Shown piece by piece: positions 7,003 through 16,431 of a DNA stretch of 64,000 bases. Within the stretch, counting starts at the first letter, position 1. Each line of letters begins with the position of its first letter. The position numbers and the translations under genes were made by a program. The notes beneath the pieces are model-generated. The model was given only the letters and a program-made list of their open reading frames with translations. It had not been told where the DNA came from and did not search any database. Source of the stretch: Ideonella oryzae (GTDB taxonomy: Bacteria; Pseudomonadota; Gammaproteobacteria; Burkholderiales; Burkholderiaceae_C); contig NZ_JAMXMC010000006.1 in NCBI RefSeq assembly GCF_024055665.1, positions 1 to 64,000 on the forward strand. The letters are read 5' to 3'.

Positions 7003-8040
7003 TCAGCGCTGCGACAGCGCGCTGCCCACCAGGCGGGAGGTGATGTCCACGATCTGGATCATGCGGTCGTAGGCCATGCGGGTGGGGCCGATGACGCCCA
7101 GCGTGCCCACCACCCGGCCGTCCACCTCGTAGGGTGCAGAAACGACCGAGAGTTCTTCGAAGGGCACGACGCGGCTCTCGCCGCCGATGTAGATGCGCAC
7201 GCCCTCCGCGCGGCTGGAGGTATCCAGGAGGCGCATCAGCTCGGTCTTCTGCTCGAAGATGTCGAAGAGCTTGCGCAGCGAGCCCAGGTCACTGAGTTCC
7301 TGCACGCCCAGCAGGTTGCGCTCGCCGCTGACCACCACCTGCTCCTGGGTCTCGGCCAGGGCCTCGGTGCCGGCCTGCACGGCCGCCTGCATCAGCACCG
7401 CGATCTCGCCGCGCAGCTGGTCCACCTCGGCCTTCAGGCGCTCACGCACTTCCTCCAGCGTGAGGTTGGCGTAGTGGGCGTTGAGCACGTTGGTGGCCTC
7501 CACCAGCTCGCTGTCGCTGTAGTCGCGGGCGGTGAAGATGACGCGGTTCTGCACATCGCCATCGGGCGCCACCATGATGACCAGCACACGCTGGGCGCCC
7601 AGACGCAGGAATTCCAGGTGGCGGAAGACGCTGGTCTTGCGCGGGGCCGTCACCACGCCGACGAAGCTCGACAGGCTGGAGAGCATCTGCGCGGCCTGGG
7701 CGATCACCCGCTGGGGCTGGTCGGGCTGCAGCTGCTCGCGCACGGCCGACAGGGCGTCGGGCATGTGGCCGCTGAGCATCTGCGGCTGGGCGGTCAGCAT
7801 GGTGTCCACAAAGAGCCGGTAGCCCTTGGGCGTGGGAATGCGACCGGCCGAGGTGTGCGGGCTGACGATCAGGCCCATGTCCTCCAGATCAGCCATCACG
7901 TTGCGGATGGTGGCGGGCGAGAGCTCCAGCCCGGAGGCCTTGGACAGGGTGCGGGAACCCACTGGCTGGCCATCGGCGATGTAGCGCTCGACCAGGGTGT
8001 TCAGCAGCGATCGGGCACGGTCATCCAGCATGCTTTTCAT
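7003..8040 (-). CDS. hrcA: Heat-inducible transcription repressor HrcA
   Basis: HrcA binds CIRCE operators and represses groE/dnaK chaperone genes, with GroEL aiding its folding. The 345-residue product has the amino-terminal winged helix ([16 protein letters not shown], then PVGSRTLSK and [16 protein letters not shown]), the conserved [14 protein letters not shown] segment, and the C-terminal GAF-like dimer domain ending in [15 protein letters not shown] start at the ATG at 8040 because family members begin M-x-DDRAR; the longer frame to 8106 would run over the nadK start. No CIRCE repeat is visible here, as expected, because its targets are elsewhere. It is divergent from nadK with about 64 bases between the starts. 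Confidence 0.97.
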   Translation of the reverse strand: MKSMLDDRARSLLNTLVERYIADGQPVGSRTLSKASGLELSPATIRNVMADLEDMGLIVSPHTSAGRIPTPKGYRLFVDTMLTAQPQMLSGHMPDALSAVREQLQPDQPQRVIAQAAQMLSSLSSFVGVVTAPRKTSVFRHLEFLRLGAQRVLVIMVAPDGDVQNRVIFTARDYSDSELVEATNVLNAHYANLTLEEVRERLKAEVDQLRGEIAVLMQAAVQAGTEALAETQEQVVVSGERNLLGVQELSDLGSLRKLFDIFEQKTELMRLLDTSSRAEGVRIYIGGESRVVPFEELSVVSAPYEVDGRVVGTLGVIGPTRMAYDRMIQIVDITSRLVGSALSQR

Positions 8041-8104
8041 TGTAAGGAGATGCCCGGCCCGCCACCGGCTTGTCACAGGGGCCTGTGGTGTAATTCTCCG
8101 CACC

Positions 8105-8980
8105 ATGTCATCCCCGTTCCGTCACGCTGCCCTCATCGGCAAATACCAGGCCCAGGGTATCCGCCCGATGCTGGAGAGCATTGCCGCCTTCCTGGTGCGG
8201 CAGGGGCTGGAGGTGTCGGTGGACCGGGACACGGCGCTGAACATCGACTGGCACGATTACGGCGCGCTCAGCCCGGCCGAGATCGGTGCGCACTGCGACA
8301 TCGCGGTGGTGGTGGGCGGCGACGGCACCATGCTGGGCATCGCCCGCGAGCTGGCGCCGCTGAACATCCCGCTGGTGGGCATCAACGAGGGCCGACTCGG
8401 CTTCATCACCGATGTGCGCTCCACCGACTGGGCCGAGGCCCTGGGCCCCATCGTGCAGGGCGACTACGAGGAAGAGCGCCGGGCCCTGATCGAAGGCGAC
8501 GTCTGGCGCGACAGCCGCAGCATCTTCCACGGCCTGGCCGTCAACGACGTGGTGGTGGGCCGGGGCGCCACCACCAGCATGGTCGAGCTGCGGGTGGATG
8601 TGGGCGGCGAGTTCGTCGCCAACATGCGGGCCGACGGCCTGATCATCGCCTCGCCCACCGGTTCCACCGCCTATGCCCTGTCGGCCGGCGGCCCCATCCT
8701 GCACCCGTCCATCGGCGGCTGGGTGCTGCTGCCCATCGCGCCGCACACCCTGTCCAACCGGCCCATCGTGCTGCCCGACTCGGCCGAGGTGGGCATCACC
8801 ATCGTCACCGCCCGCGACACCAGCGCCAGCTTCGACATGCACAGCCTGACCAGCCTGCTGCCAGGCGACCAGGTACGGGTGCGTCGCTCGCCCGTGGCCA
8901 TGCGCTTCCTGCACCCGCGCGGATGGAGTTACTACGCCACGCTCCGGCGCAAGCTGCGCTGGTACGAGGGTGTGGTCTGA
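8105..8980 (+). CDS. nadK: NAD kinase
   Basis: This cytoplasmic enzyme phosphorylates NAD to NADP using ATP or polyphosphate and sets the NADP pool. The 291-residue protein has the family signature GGDG (71-74), NE (94-95) in [12 protein letters not shown], and the C-terminal [19 protein letters not shown] stretch that binds NAD. The ATG at 8105 gives the usual length and amino end ([16 protein letters not shown]). It heads a plus-strand run into recN, 19 bases downstream. hrcA-nadK-recN is a common betaproteobacterial order. Confidence 0.98.
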   Translation: MSSPFRHAALIGKYQAQGIRPMLESIAAFLVRQGLEVSVDRDTALNIDWHDYGALSPAEIGAHCDIAVVVGGDGTMLGIARELAPLNIPLVGINEGRLGFITDVRSTDWAEALGPIVQGDYEEERRALIEGDVWRDSRSIFHGLAVNDVVVGRGATTSMVELRVDVGGEFVANMRADGLIIASPTGSTAYALSAGGPILHPSIGGWVLLPIAPHTLSNRPIVLPDSAEVGITIVTARDTSASFDMHSLTSLLPGDQVRVRRSPVAMRFLHPRGWSYYATLRRKLRWYEGVV

Positions 8981-8999
8981 GACCCTGACCGAGGGCCCC

Positions 9000-10697
9000 A
9001 TGCTCAAGCACCTGACCCTGAAGGATTTCGTCATCGTCAGCCACCTGGAGCTGGCGTTCCATGCCGGCTTTTCCGTGCTCACGGGCGAAACCGGCGCCGG
9101 CAAGTCCATTCTGATCGACGCGCTGCAACTGGTGCTGGGCGCCCGGGCCGAAAGCCAGTGGGTGCGTGAAGGCGCGGCCCGCGCCGAGGTGACGGCCGAA
9201 TTCGATCCCCCGCCCTCCCTGGCGGCCTGGCTGGACGAGGCCGGCTTCGCCGCCGAGGACACCCTGCTGCTGCGCCGCATCGTCGACAGCCAGGGCAAGA
9301 GCCGCGGCTTCATCAACGGCAGCGCCGCCACCGCCGCCCAGCTGCGCGAGGTGGCCGACCACCTGGTGGACATCCACGGCCAGCACGCCTGGCAGGGCCT
9401 GACCCGGCCCGCGGCCGTGCGCGCCCTGCTGGACGAACAGGCGGGCGTGGACCCGCGCCCGCTGGCCCAGGCCCATGCCGACTGGAAGACCGCCACCGAG
9501 GCCCTGGCCGCCGCCCGCGCCCTGGAGGGCGAACGGGCCAGCGAGCGCGAGCGCCTGCAGTGGCAGATCGGCGAGATCGACCGCTTGGCGCCCGGTGCCG
9601 AGGAATGGCCCGAGCTCAATGCCGAGCACCAGCGCCTCTCGCATGGTCAGGCCCTGATGGACGCCGCCGCCCAGGCCGCCCAATGCCTGGACGAGGACGA
9701 GACCAGCGCCAGTCGGCAGCTCAGCCGGGCCTTGAGCGGACTGGAGGCGGTGGCCGATTTCGACCCGCGCATCCAGCCGGTGCTGGAGGCCCTGCAGGGC
9801 GCCCAGGCCCAGGTGGACGACGCCTCACGCAGCCTGAACACCTACCTGGCCCGGGCCGAGCTGGACCCGGACCGCCTGGCCGAGCTGGACGCCCGCCTCT
9901 CGGCCTGGATGGGCCTGGCCCGGCGCTTCCGTCGTCCGCCCGAGGAACTGCCGGCCCTGCGTGCCGAGTGGCAGGCCACCCTGGCGCTGCTGGACGCCGC
10001 CAGCGACATGGACGCCCTGAGCGGGGCCGTGGCCCAGGCCGAAGCGCAGTGGCGCCGCCTGGCCGAGCAGTCCAGCCGGGCCCGCCAGAAGGCCGCGCCC
10101 GATCTGTCCAAGCGGGTGAGTGCGGCCATGCAGCTGCTGGGCATGGCCGGCGGCCGCTTCGAGGTGGCCCTGCTGCCGCAGGACGCCCCGCAGAGCTTCG
10201 GCCTGGAGGGCGTGGAGTTCCTGGTGGCCGGCCATGCGGGCAGCGCCCCGCGCCCGCTGGCCAAGGTGGCCTCGGGCGGTGAGCTCTCGCGCCTGGCGCT
10301 GGCCATTGCCGTCACCACCGCGCAGCAGCGCGGCCGCGGTCCGGCCACGGCCCTCAACCCCGGCACGCTGATCTTCGACGAGATCGACTCCGGCGTGGGT
10401 GGCACCGTGGCCGATGCAGTGGGCCGGCTGATGAAACAGCTGGGCCAAAGCGTGCAGGTGCTGTCGGTCACCCACCTGCCCCAGGTGGCCGCCTGCGCCG
10501 ACCACCACTTCGTGGTGGCCAAGGCCACCCGCCAGGGCCAGACCCAGAGCCAGGTCAGCCCGGTGGAGGGCGAAGCCCGCGTGGCCGAGGTGGCCCGCAT
10601 GCTGGGCGGCGCCAGCGGCACCAGCCTGGCCCACGCCCAGCAGCTGATCCAGCAGGCCGCCCAGCCGGACGCACGCGCCGCCAAGGCCACACGATGA
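9000..10697 (+). CDS. recN: DNA repair protein RecN
   Basis: RecN is an SMC-like ATPase that acts at double-strand breaks during RecA-dependent repair. The 565-residue product has Walker A GETGAGKS close to the amino end, a central coiled coil (about 150-380), the [13 protein letters not shown] signature and Walker [14 protein letters not shown], followed by the [15 protein letters not shown] switch region. The ATG at 9000 gives the family start [13 protein letters not shown]; the ten codons before it overlap nothing useful. Its stop overlaps the rapZ start by four bases (ATGA), so the two are probably translationally coupled. Confidence 0.98.
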   Translation: MLKHLTLKDFVIVSHLELAFHAGFSVLTGETGAGKSILIDALQLVLGARAESQWVREGAARAEVTAEFDPPPSLAAWLDEAGFAAEDTLLLRRIVDSQGKSRGFINGSAATAAQLREVADHLVDIHGQHAWQGLTRPAAVRALLDEQAGVDPRPLAQAHADWKTATEALAAARALEGERASERERLQWQIGEIDRLAPGAEEWPELNAEHQRLSHGQALMDAAAQAAQCLDEDETSASRQLSRALSGLEAVADFDPRIQPVLEALQGAQAQVDDASRSLNTYLARAELDPDRLAELDARLSAWMGLARRFRRPPEELPALRAEWQATLALLDAASDMDALSGAVAQAEAQWRRLAEQSSRARQKAAPDLSKRVSAAMQLLGMAGGRFEVALLPQDAPQSFGLEGVEFLVAGHAGSAPRPLAKVASGGELSRLALAIAVTTAQQRGRGPATALNPGTLIFDEIDSGVGGTVADAVGRLMKQLGQSVQVLSVTHLPQVAACADHHFVVAKATRQGQTQSQVSPVEGEARVAEVARMLGGASGTSLAHAQQLIQQAAQPDARAAKATR

Positions 10698-11611
10698 ACA
10701 CGCCCAAGCCGCTCCCCCAGACGGACGCGCCCGCCCCGGCTCGGCCGCAGCGCGTGGTGGCCCTGGTCACCGGCATCTCGGGTTCGGGCAAGTCGGTGGC
10801 CCTGCATGCACTGGAAGACGCCGGCTTCTTCTGCGTGGACAACCTGCCCCCCGAGCTGCTGCGCGAACTGGTTCATGTCGAGGCCGCCCACGGCGTGCAA
10901 CGCCTGGCCGTGGCGGTGGATGTGCGCACCGCCAGCTCGCTGCCGGCCCTGCTGCCGCTGATGGACGAGCTGGCCGCTGAAGGCGTCAAGGTGCGCAGCC
11001 TCTTCCTGGATGCCAGCACCCAGGCCCTGGTCAAGCGCTTTTCCGAAACGCGGCGCCCGCACCCGCTGTCCCATCCTGGCGTGGGCAGCGACCGCCAACG
11101 CCTGGTGGATGCCATCGAGCAGGAGCGCCAGTTGCTGGCAGCCCTGCGCGAGCGCTCCACCGTGATGGACACCAGCGAGCTGCGGCCCGCCCAGCTGCGC
11201 CTGTGGATCCGCGACCTGGTGGGTGCCTCGCGCAGCCAGCTGACCCTGGTCTTCCAGTCCTTCGCCTTCAAGCACGGCGTGCCGCTGGATGCCGACATGG
11301 TGTTCGACGTGCGGGTGCTGCCCAACCCCTTCTACCTGCGCGAGCTGCGCCCGCTGACCGGGCGCGACGCCCCGGTGGCCGACTACCTGCGGGCCCAGCC
11401 CGAGGTGGGCGAGATGCTGGGCCAGATCGAGGGCTTCCTCACGCGCTGGCTGCCGTCCTTCGAGAACGACCAGCGCAGCTACCTGACCGTGGCCATCGGC
11501 TGCACCGGTGGTCAGCACCGCTCGGTCTACTTTGTCGAGACCCTGGCCGAGCACTTCGCGGCTCGCCTGCCCACGCTCAAGCGCCACCGCGAACTCGACG
11601 CCCGCACCTGA
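10694..11611 (+). CDS. rapZ: RNase adapter protein RapZ
   Basis: RapZ is a nucleotide-binding protein that in enterobacteria delivers the sRNA GlmZ to RNase E and senses glucosamine-6-phosphate. In this lineage the RNA partner is not established. The 305-residue protein carries the P-loop GISGSGKS (27-34), CVDNLP, the [10 protein letters not shown] element, and the C-terminal [11 protein letters not shown] motif of the RNA-binding domain. A ~20-residue proline-rich extension precedes the domain. It is coupled to recN by an ATGA overlap, and the LON-domain gene follows after 29 bases. Confidence 0.97.
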   Translation: MNTPKPLPQTDAPAPARPQRVVALVTGISGSGKSVALHALEDAGFFCVDNLPPELLRELVHVEAAHGVQRLAVAVDVRTASSLPALLPLMDELAAEGVKVRSLFLDASTQALVKRFSETRRPHPLSHPGVGSDRQRLVDAIEQERQLLAALRERSTVMDTSELRPAQLRLWIRDLVGASRSQLTLVFQSFAFKHGVPLDADMVFDVRVLPNPFYLRELRPLTGRDAPVADYLRAQPEVGEMLGQIEGFLTRWLPSFENDQRSYLTVAIGCTGGQHRSVYFVETLAEHFAARLPTLKRHRELDART

Positions 11612-11640
11612 CCTGTCCGCGCCGGCACGGCCGGCCTGCC

Positions 11641-12252
11641 ATGACCCTCACCGACCTCCCGCTGTTCCCGCTGCAGTCCGTGCTGTTCCCGCTGGGCCGA
11701 CTGTCCCTGCGCATCTTCGAGGCGCGCTACCTGGACCTGATGAGCCGCTGCCTGGTGGCCGACCGCCCCTTCGGCGTGGTCTGCCTGCAGCAGGGCAGCG
11801 AGGTGCGCCAGGCCGGCCAGACGGTGCGCTTCGAGCCCGTGGGTGTGCTGGCCCGGCTGCTCAGCGCCGATTCGGACCAGCCGGGCGTGCTCAAGGCCGT
11901 CTGCCTGGGCGGTGCGCGCTTTCGCTGGCAGACGCTGAGCGAGCAGGCCAACGGCCTGTGGGTGGCCACGCAGGCCGAACAGCTGCCCGATGACCCGCAT
12001 CTGCCGCTGGCCGCGGCCCACCAGCCGGCCGCCCAGGCGCTGGCGCGGGCCCTGGCCCTGCTGGCCGCACGCGAGGGCCACAGCAGCGGCCCCATGCACC
12101 TGGACGACACCGCCTGGGTGGCCAACCGCTGGTGCGAGCTGCTGCCCATCCCGCTGGCCGCGCGGCAAAAGTTGATGGAGCTGCCCGATCCGGCCGCCCG
12201 CATGGATCTGGTGGACCGCTTCCTGCGCGACAAGCAGCTGCTGCAGGGCTGA
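11641..12252 (+). CDS. LON peptidase substrate-binding domain protein
   Basis: This 203-residue protein consists only of the Lon amino-terminal (substrate-binding) domain: LPLFPLQSVLFPLGRLSLRI, then FEARYLDLMSRC and a helical bundle ending in LPIPLAARQKLMELPDP. It has no ATPase or Ser-Lys protease part, so it cannot be a protease by itself. Free-standing members are widespread and their role is not known. The ATG at 11641 gives the family start; a longer frame from 11203 runs over rapZ. It converges on mutY, with a hairpin between the two. Confidence 0.93.
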   Translation: MTLTDLPLFPLQSVLFPLGRLSLRIFEARYLDLMSRCLVADRPFGVVCLQQGSEVRQAGQTVRFEPVGVLARLLSADSDQPGVLKAVCLGGARFRWQTLSEQANGLWVATQAEQLPDDPHLPLAAAHQPAAQALARALALLAAREGHSSGPMHLDDTAWVANRWCELLPIPLAARQKLMELPDPAARMDLVDRFLRDKQLLQG

Positions 12253-12280
12253 GGCCCCACCGGGTGCCGCCGGGCCTCAG
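12249..12280. terminator. Bidirectional hairpin between LON-domain gene and mutY
   Basis: CTGAGGCCC (12249-12257) and GGGCCTCAG (12272-12280) form a perfect nine-pair stem with a 14-nt loop, spanning the stop codons of both convergent genes. It has no U-tract, so intrinsic termination would be weak, but the placement fits a shared end signal. Confidence 0.45.
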
Positions 12281-13344
12281 GCCGCGTCGGTGCCCAGCAG
12301 CTTGCGCACCGGCGCGGGCAGGCCATGCTCGGCCAAGGCGGCGCGCGGCACCCAACGGCCCGTCGGCCAGCGCAGCAGCGGCCCCTGCGCCAGTGGCGAA
12401 TCCACCGGCAAGGCACAGCGCACCGGCGTCAGCACCAAGTCCAGGTGGGTCAGCACATGGGTGAAGGTGGCGCCCACCTCGCCCGAGCCCGGGCCCTCGG
12501 CCAGCCAGGCCTGCAGGGTGTCCACATCGTCGAACTCGGGCAGCGTCCACAGCCCGGCCCAGACGCCTGTGGCCGGCTTCTGCACCAAGAACACCGCATC
12601 CCCCTGCGTGAGCCAGAGCAGCGCATGGCTGCGTCGACCCCGCTTGAGCTTGCGCGTCTTGACCGGGTAGGCCTCGGGCCGGCCTTCGCGCCGGGCCACG
12701 CAGAGATCCTGCCAGGGGCACAGCAGGCAGCTGGGCTGGCGCGGCGTGCAGACGGTGGCGCCCAGGTCCATCAGGCCCTGGGTGTAGGCCTCGACGCCCT
12801 CGCCCGCCGGCGGCAACTGGGCCTCGGCGATGGCCCAGAGCCGGCGCTCGGCCGCGGTCTGGGCCAGGTCCTCACCGAAACCCAGCACCCGGCTGAGCAC
12901 GCGCTTGACGTTGCCGTCCAGGATGGCCACCCGCTCGCCGAAGCAGAACGCCGCCACCGCGGCGGAGGTCGAGCGGCCGATGCCCGGCAGGGTGGCCAGC
13001 TGCGCAGCGGTAGACGGAAAGACACCGCCCCAGTCCTGCACCACGGCCTGGGCGCAGCGGTGCAGATTGCGGGCGCGGCTGTAGTAGCCCAGCCCGGCCC
13101 ACAGGGCCAGCACCTCGTCCAGCGGCGCGGCGGCCAGGGCCTGCACATCGGGGAAACGGGTCAGGAAACGCTCGTAGTAGCCCAGCACCGTGCTGACCTG
13201 GGTCTGCTGCAGCATGATCTCCGAGAGCCAGACCCGGTAGGGGTCATGGGTCTGCTGCCAGGGCAGGGTGTGGCGGCCGTGCTGCCGCTGCCAGTCGATC
13301 AGGCGCCGGGCCAGGGCTGCCGTCGCGGCCTCGTCCCGGCTCAC
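12277..13344 (-). CDS. mutY: A/G-specific adenine glycosylase MutY
   Basis: MutY removes adenine mispaired with 8-oxoguanine and so prevents G:C to T:A mutation. The 355-residue enzyme has the HhH-GPD domain with E42 in SEIMLQQTQV, the hairpin LPGIGRSTSAAV (119-130), catalytic D143 in ILDGNVKRVLSR, and the 4Fe-4S ligands C199, C206, C209 and C215 (C-x6-C-x2-C-x5-C). The C-terminal NUDIX-like domain that reads 8-oxoG follows (WAGLWTLPEF). Its start overlaps the stop of the upstream dynamin-like gene by four bases. MutM, its partner in the GO repair pathway, is encoded just beyond that gene. Confidence 0.98.
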   Translation of the reverse strand: MSRDEAATAALARRLIDWQRQHGRHTLPWQQTHDPYRVWLSEIMLQQTQVSTVLGYYERFLTRFPDVQALAAAPLDEVLALWAGLGYYSRARNLHRCAQAVVQDWGGVFPSTAAQLATLPGIGRSTSAAVAAFCFGERVAILDGNVKRVLSRVLGFGEDLAQTAAERRLWAIAEAQLPPAGEGVEAYTQGLMDLGATVCTPRQPSCLLCPWQDLCVARREGRPEAYPVKTRKLKRGRRSHALLWLTQGDAVFLVQKPATGVWAGLWTLPEFDDVDTLQAWLAEGPGSGEVGATFTHVLTHLDLVLTPVRCALPVDSPLAQGPLLRWPTGRWVPRAALAEHGLPAPVRKLLGTDAA

Positions 13345-15413
13345 GCCGCAGCGCCAGGCCGCAACAGGCCCTGGTCACTGTGCACGAACTCGGCTTCGCT
13401 CAGGTCCAGGTCCAGCGCACCCAAGCCGCTCAGGGTCTCGTCCTGGTAATCGGGACCCACCTCGGCCCGTTGGCGCAGGCGGGCGGCCATGGCCTGGGCC
13501 TGGTCGGCCTGCTCCAGCAGCTTGTTGTCCTGGGTTTCCACCTCGGACAGGCGGGACTCCAGTTCGCCGGTGGCGTGCTGGATGCGCTCCAGCGATTCGC
13601 GACGGCGACGGAAGCCCCGGCGGCGGTCGCGGAACTGGCTGTCCACCTGGCCCGAGGCACCCTGGTGCCAGCTCTCGATCTCGGCGCTGGCGTTTTCGAA
13701 CACCACCCGCAGCTTGGACACCAGCATCCGGTGGAACTGATCGCTCGACACGGTCGAGTTCAGCCGCAGCGCGCTGGAGAGGTTGAAGTAGCGCCCGTAG
13801 TTGCGCTCGATCAGGCTGAGCTCGTTCTTGAAGGCGCTGACATCGGGGGCCGGCGTGAAATTCAGCGAAAAGCCGAATTCGGCATTGAGCTGGCTGAACA
13901 GGGCCTGCAGCATCTGCGCGGCCTCGGCATTGAGCGAGGCCGCCGTGTCGAGCTGGGCCTGCAGGCCGGCGCACATCTTGGCGAAGGCGCCGCGGGCCCG
14001 CAGGTTCAGCCAGCCGCTGCCCAGGGCAGATTCCAGGCCGGCCATGGCTTCGCGGATGCGGTCGGCATCCAGGGCCTTCAGGGTCTTGTGTTGCAGCCGC
14101 GCATGCACCGCACGCAGGGCGGTGAGGCGCGCGGTGCAGCGCTCGAATTCGGCGGTGTCGGCGGTCACACGGTCGAGCATCTGGGCCACGCGGCCAGCGC
14201 TCTTGCCCCGCAGGCCCCGCAGCTCCAGCATCTGCTCGGCGTTCTGGCGGCGCTGGTCGCGCAGGGCGCGGGTGGCGTGTTCCAGCATGGACTGCACGCC
14301 GCCGATCACGGCCTTGGCCAGCACGCGCTGGCGCTGCGGCAGCAGGTGCAGGTTCAGCGCCGTTTCCAGGACGGGCAGGCCGCTGGCCTGCAGCGCATCC
14401 ACATCGCCCTGCAGCCGCGCGGCCAGGGCCTGGCGGGCCGAGATGGGGAACACCCGGTCGCGGGCAATGCCCAGGGTCTGGGCGGTGGTCTGGCACTGCC
14501 GCTCCACCGCGGCCTGCTGTTCCTCGGGCGAAGCCAGCGGGTCAGCCAGGGTGTCGACCTTGTTGAGCACCACGAAGCAGGACAGGCCCTGCCCGCCCAG
14601 GTGGTCGTTCCAGATGTCCAGGTCCGAGCGGGTCACGCCGGTGTCGGCGCCCAGCACGAACAGGGCGGCATGGGCACTGGGCAGCAGGCCCAGGGTCAGC
14701 TCGGGCTCGGTGCCGATGGCGTTCAGGCCCGGGGTGTCGATGACCACCAGGCCGCGCTGCAGCAGTGGATGGGGGTAGTTGATGACCGCATGGCGCCAGG
14801 CCGGAATCTCGACCTGCCCGTCGGGCAGGGTCGGTGGGTTGTCCTGCGGGTGTTCCTCGGACCACAGGCCCAGACGCTGCGCGTCCTCGCGCGAGACACT
14901 GCGGGTCTGGGTGACCTGCTGCAGCGACATGGCCAGCCCGTCGGCGTCCGACGGGTCCAGCGGAATGCGGTACCAGCGGTCGCGCTGCAGCGACCATTCA
15001 GCCAGGGTCTTGTCCTGGCGACGGGTTTCGATGGGCAGCAGATCCAGGGTGGGCAGCTCGGCCGGGTCCCAGGACAGCTCGACCGGGCACATGGTGGTGC
15101 GCCCCGGCGTGGCCGGCAGGATGCGGCGGCCGGCATCGGCAAAGAAGATCGCGTTGATCAGCTCACTCTTGCCGCGGGAGAACTCGGCGACGAAGGCGAC
15201 GACCAGCTTGTCCGTGGCCAGGCGGTGGCGTACCGCCTCACTGGCACTGGCGGCCGAGGGCGACAGCAGTTCGCTCTGGGCCAGGAAGGTCTCCAGGCGA
15301 ACCAACTCGCGCTCCAGGGCCAGGCGCCAGTCGGCCAGGGCATCGAGCTGGGGCTCCAGTGCGGGCTGCAGCGCCAGGGCGTCGGAAAGGGAGGAATCGT
15401 CGGGCGGCGTCAC
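13341..15413 (-). CDS. Dynamin family GTPase
   Basis: This is a large (690-residue) predicted GTPase. An amino-terminal helical segment is followed by the G domain: P-loop AEFSRGKS (76-83), G2 threonines in PGRTTMCP (T106/T107), DTPGLN (G3) and NKVD (G4). The rest is helical and coiled-coil, with a long heptad region near the end. Bacterial dynamin-like proteins remodel or protect membranes, and the exact role of this one is unknown. The ATGA overlap with mutY indicates cotranscription. It separates mutY from mutM, which are closer neighbours in many relatives. Confidence 0.9.
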   Translation of the reverse strand: MTPPDDSSLSDALALQPALEPQLDALADWRLALERELVRLETFLAQSELLSPSAASASEAVRHRLATDKLVVAFVAEFSRGKSELINAIFFADAGRRILPATPGRTTMCPVELSWDPAELPTLDLLPIETRRQDKTLAEWSLQRDRWYRIPLDPSDADGLAMSLQQVTQTRSVSREDAQRLGLWSEEHPQDNPPTLPDGQVEIPAWRHAVINYPHPLLQRGLVVIDTPGLNAIGTEPELTLGLLPSAHAALFVLGADTGVTRSDLDIWNDHLGGQGLSCFVVLNKVDTLADPLASPEEQQAAVERQCQTTAQTLGIARDRVFPISARQALAARLQGDVDALQASGLPVLETALNLHLLPQRQRVLAKAVIGGVQSMLEHATRALRDQRRQNAEQMLELRGLRGKSAGRVAQMLDRVTADTAEFERCTARLTALRAVHARLQHKTLKALDADRIREAMAGLESALGSGWLNLRARGAFAKMCAGLQAQLDTAASLNAEAAQMLQALFSQLNAEFGFSLNFTPAPDVSAFKNELSLIERNYGRYFNLSSALRLNSTVSSDQFHRMLVSKLRVVFENASAEIESWHQGASGQVDSQFRDRRRGFRRRRESLERIQHATGELESRLSEVETQDNKLLEQADQAQAMAARLRQRAEVGPDYQDETLSGLGALDLDLSEAEFVHSDQGLLRPGAAA

Positions 15414-15528
15414 GGCCGCATGCTAGCGCGAAACCCCCGCAGCCCCACAAGTGAATGCAAGCGAATGAAAGCCGCCCGGACCCGCCAATTCCGAGCCTCG
15501 ACGCCCCAACCCCGGCGGCTCCATGGCC

Positions 15529-16359
15529 TCAGCGCCGCTGGCAGGCCGGGCAGAAGTAGGTGGCGCGCTGGCCCTGAACAATGCGCCGGATGGCCGCGCC
15601 ACAGCGCGGACAGGCCTCGCCGGCCCGGCCATAGACCCGGGCCTGACCCTGGTACTGGCCCACACTGCCGTGGGCGTCCTTGAAGTCGCGCAGCGTGGAG
15701 CCGCCGGCGGCAATGGCCTCGCCCAGCACCCGGCGAATGGCCGCCAGCAGCCGGGCCGCCCGCACTGGCCCGATGCGGTCGCAAGGGGTGCGCGGGTCGA
15801 TGCCCGCCTCGAACAGGGCGTCGCTGGCGTAGATGTTGCCGGCGCCCACCACGATGTCGCCCGCCAGCAGGGCCTGCTTGACCGCGCAGCGGCGCTGCTG
15901 CAAGGCACGGTGGAAATCCGCGGCGGTGAAGCGCTCGTCGAAGGGCTCGGCCCCCAGCCCGGCCAGCAGGCGGGAGGCGGGCACCTGGTCCAGGGCGGGC
16001 GACCAGACCACCGCACCGAAGCGGCGCGGGTCGGTCAGGCGCAACACGCCCCGGTCGGTCAGCAGGTCCACATGATCATGCTTGCCGGGCGGGCCGGCCC
16101 GCGGCAGCCAGGCCAGCGAGCCCGACATGCCCAGGTGCCAGAGCAGCCCCCCGGCGCTGCGGCCGTCCGGCCGCGTGAGCGGCAGCCAGAGGTATTTGCC
16201 ACGGCGCAGGAACTCGCCGGCCACGCAGCCGGTCAACTCCGTTGGATCGATGCCCAGCGGCCACCGCAGCGGCTTGCCCAGTTCCAGCGCACGCAGCTGC
16301 GCACCGGCCAGGGCGCTGACGCTGCGACGGGTGACCTCGACCTCAGGCAATTCCGGCAT
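15529..16359 (-). CDS. mutM: Formamidopyrimidine-DNA glycosylase (Fpg/MutM)
   Basis: This bifunctional glycosylase/AP lyase excises 8-oxoguanine and formamidopyrimidines. The mature form begins [11 protein letters not shown], with the catalytic P2 and E3; the ATG at 16359 provides this exactly, so the 18 extra codons of the longer frame are excluded. The H2TH region ([18 protein letters not shown]) and the C-terminal zinc finger C-x2-C-x16-C-x2-C (CPRC...CPAC) are intact. Its 276 residues are typical. It is divergent from the TPR gene, whose start is 72 bases away. Confidence 0.98.
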   Translation of the reverse strand: MPELPEVEVTRRSVSALAGAQLRALELGKPLRWPLGIDPTELTGCVAGEFLRRGKYLWLPLTRPDGRSAGGLLWHLGMSGSLAWLPRAGPPGKHDHVDLLTDRGVLRLTDPRRFGAVVWSPALDQVPASRLLAGLGAEPFDERFTAADFHRALQQRRCAVKQALLAGDIVVGAGNIYASDALFEAGIDPRTPCDRIGPVRAARLLAAIRRVLGEAIAAGGSTLRDFKDAHGSVGQYQGQARVYGRAGEACPRCGAAIRRIVQGQRATYFCPACQRR

Positions 16360-16431
16360 GGCCGCCATTATCGGCAGTTGCCGGCAGGCCCCGGGGGCGG
16401 CCACTAGAATCATCCGGCCTTTGGAGTGACG

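Noticed and set aside
8108-9619. A 503-codon minus-strand frame opposite nadK and recN
   Set aside because: It lies entirely over conserved nadK and recN codons and has the serine/arginine/glycine bias of shadow frames.
13380-15683. A 767-codon plus-strand frame opposite the dynamin gene
   Set aside because: Its product is low-complexity glutamine/glycine/histidine-rich with no family pattern; the minus-strand protein has intact GTPase motifs.
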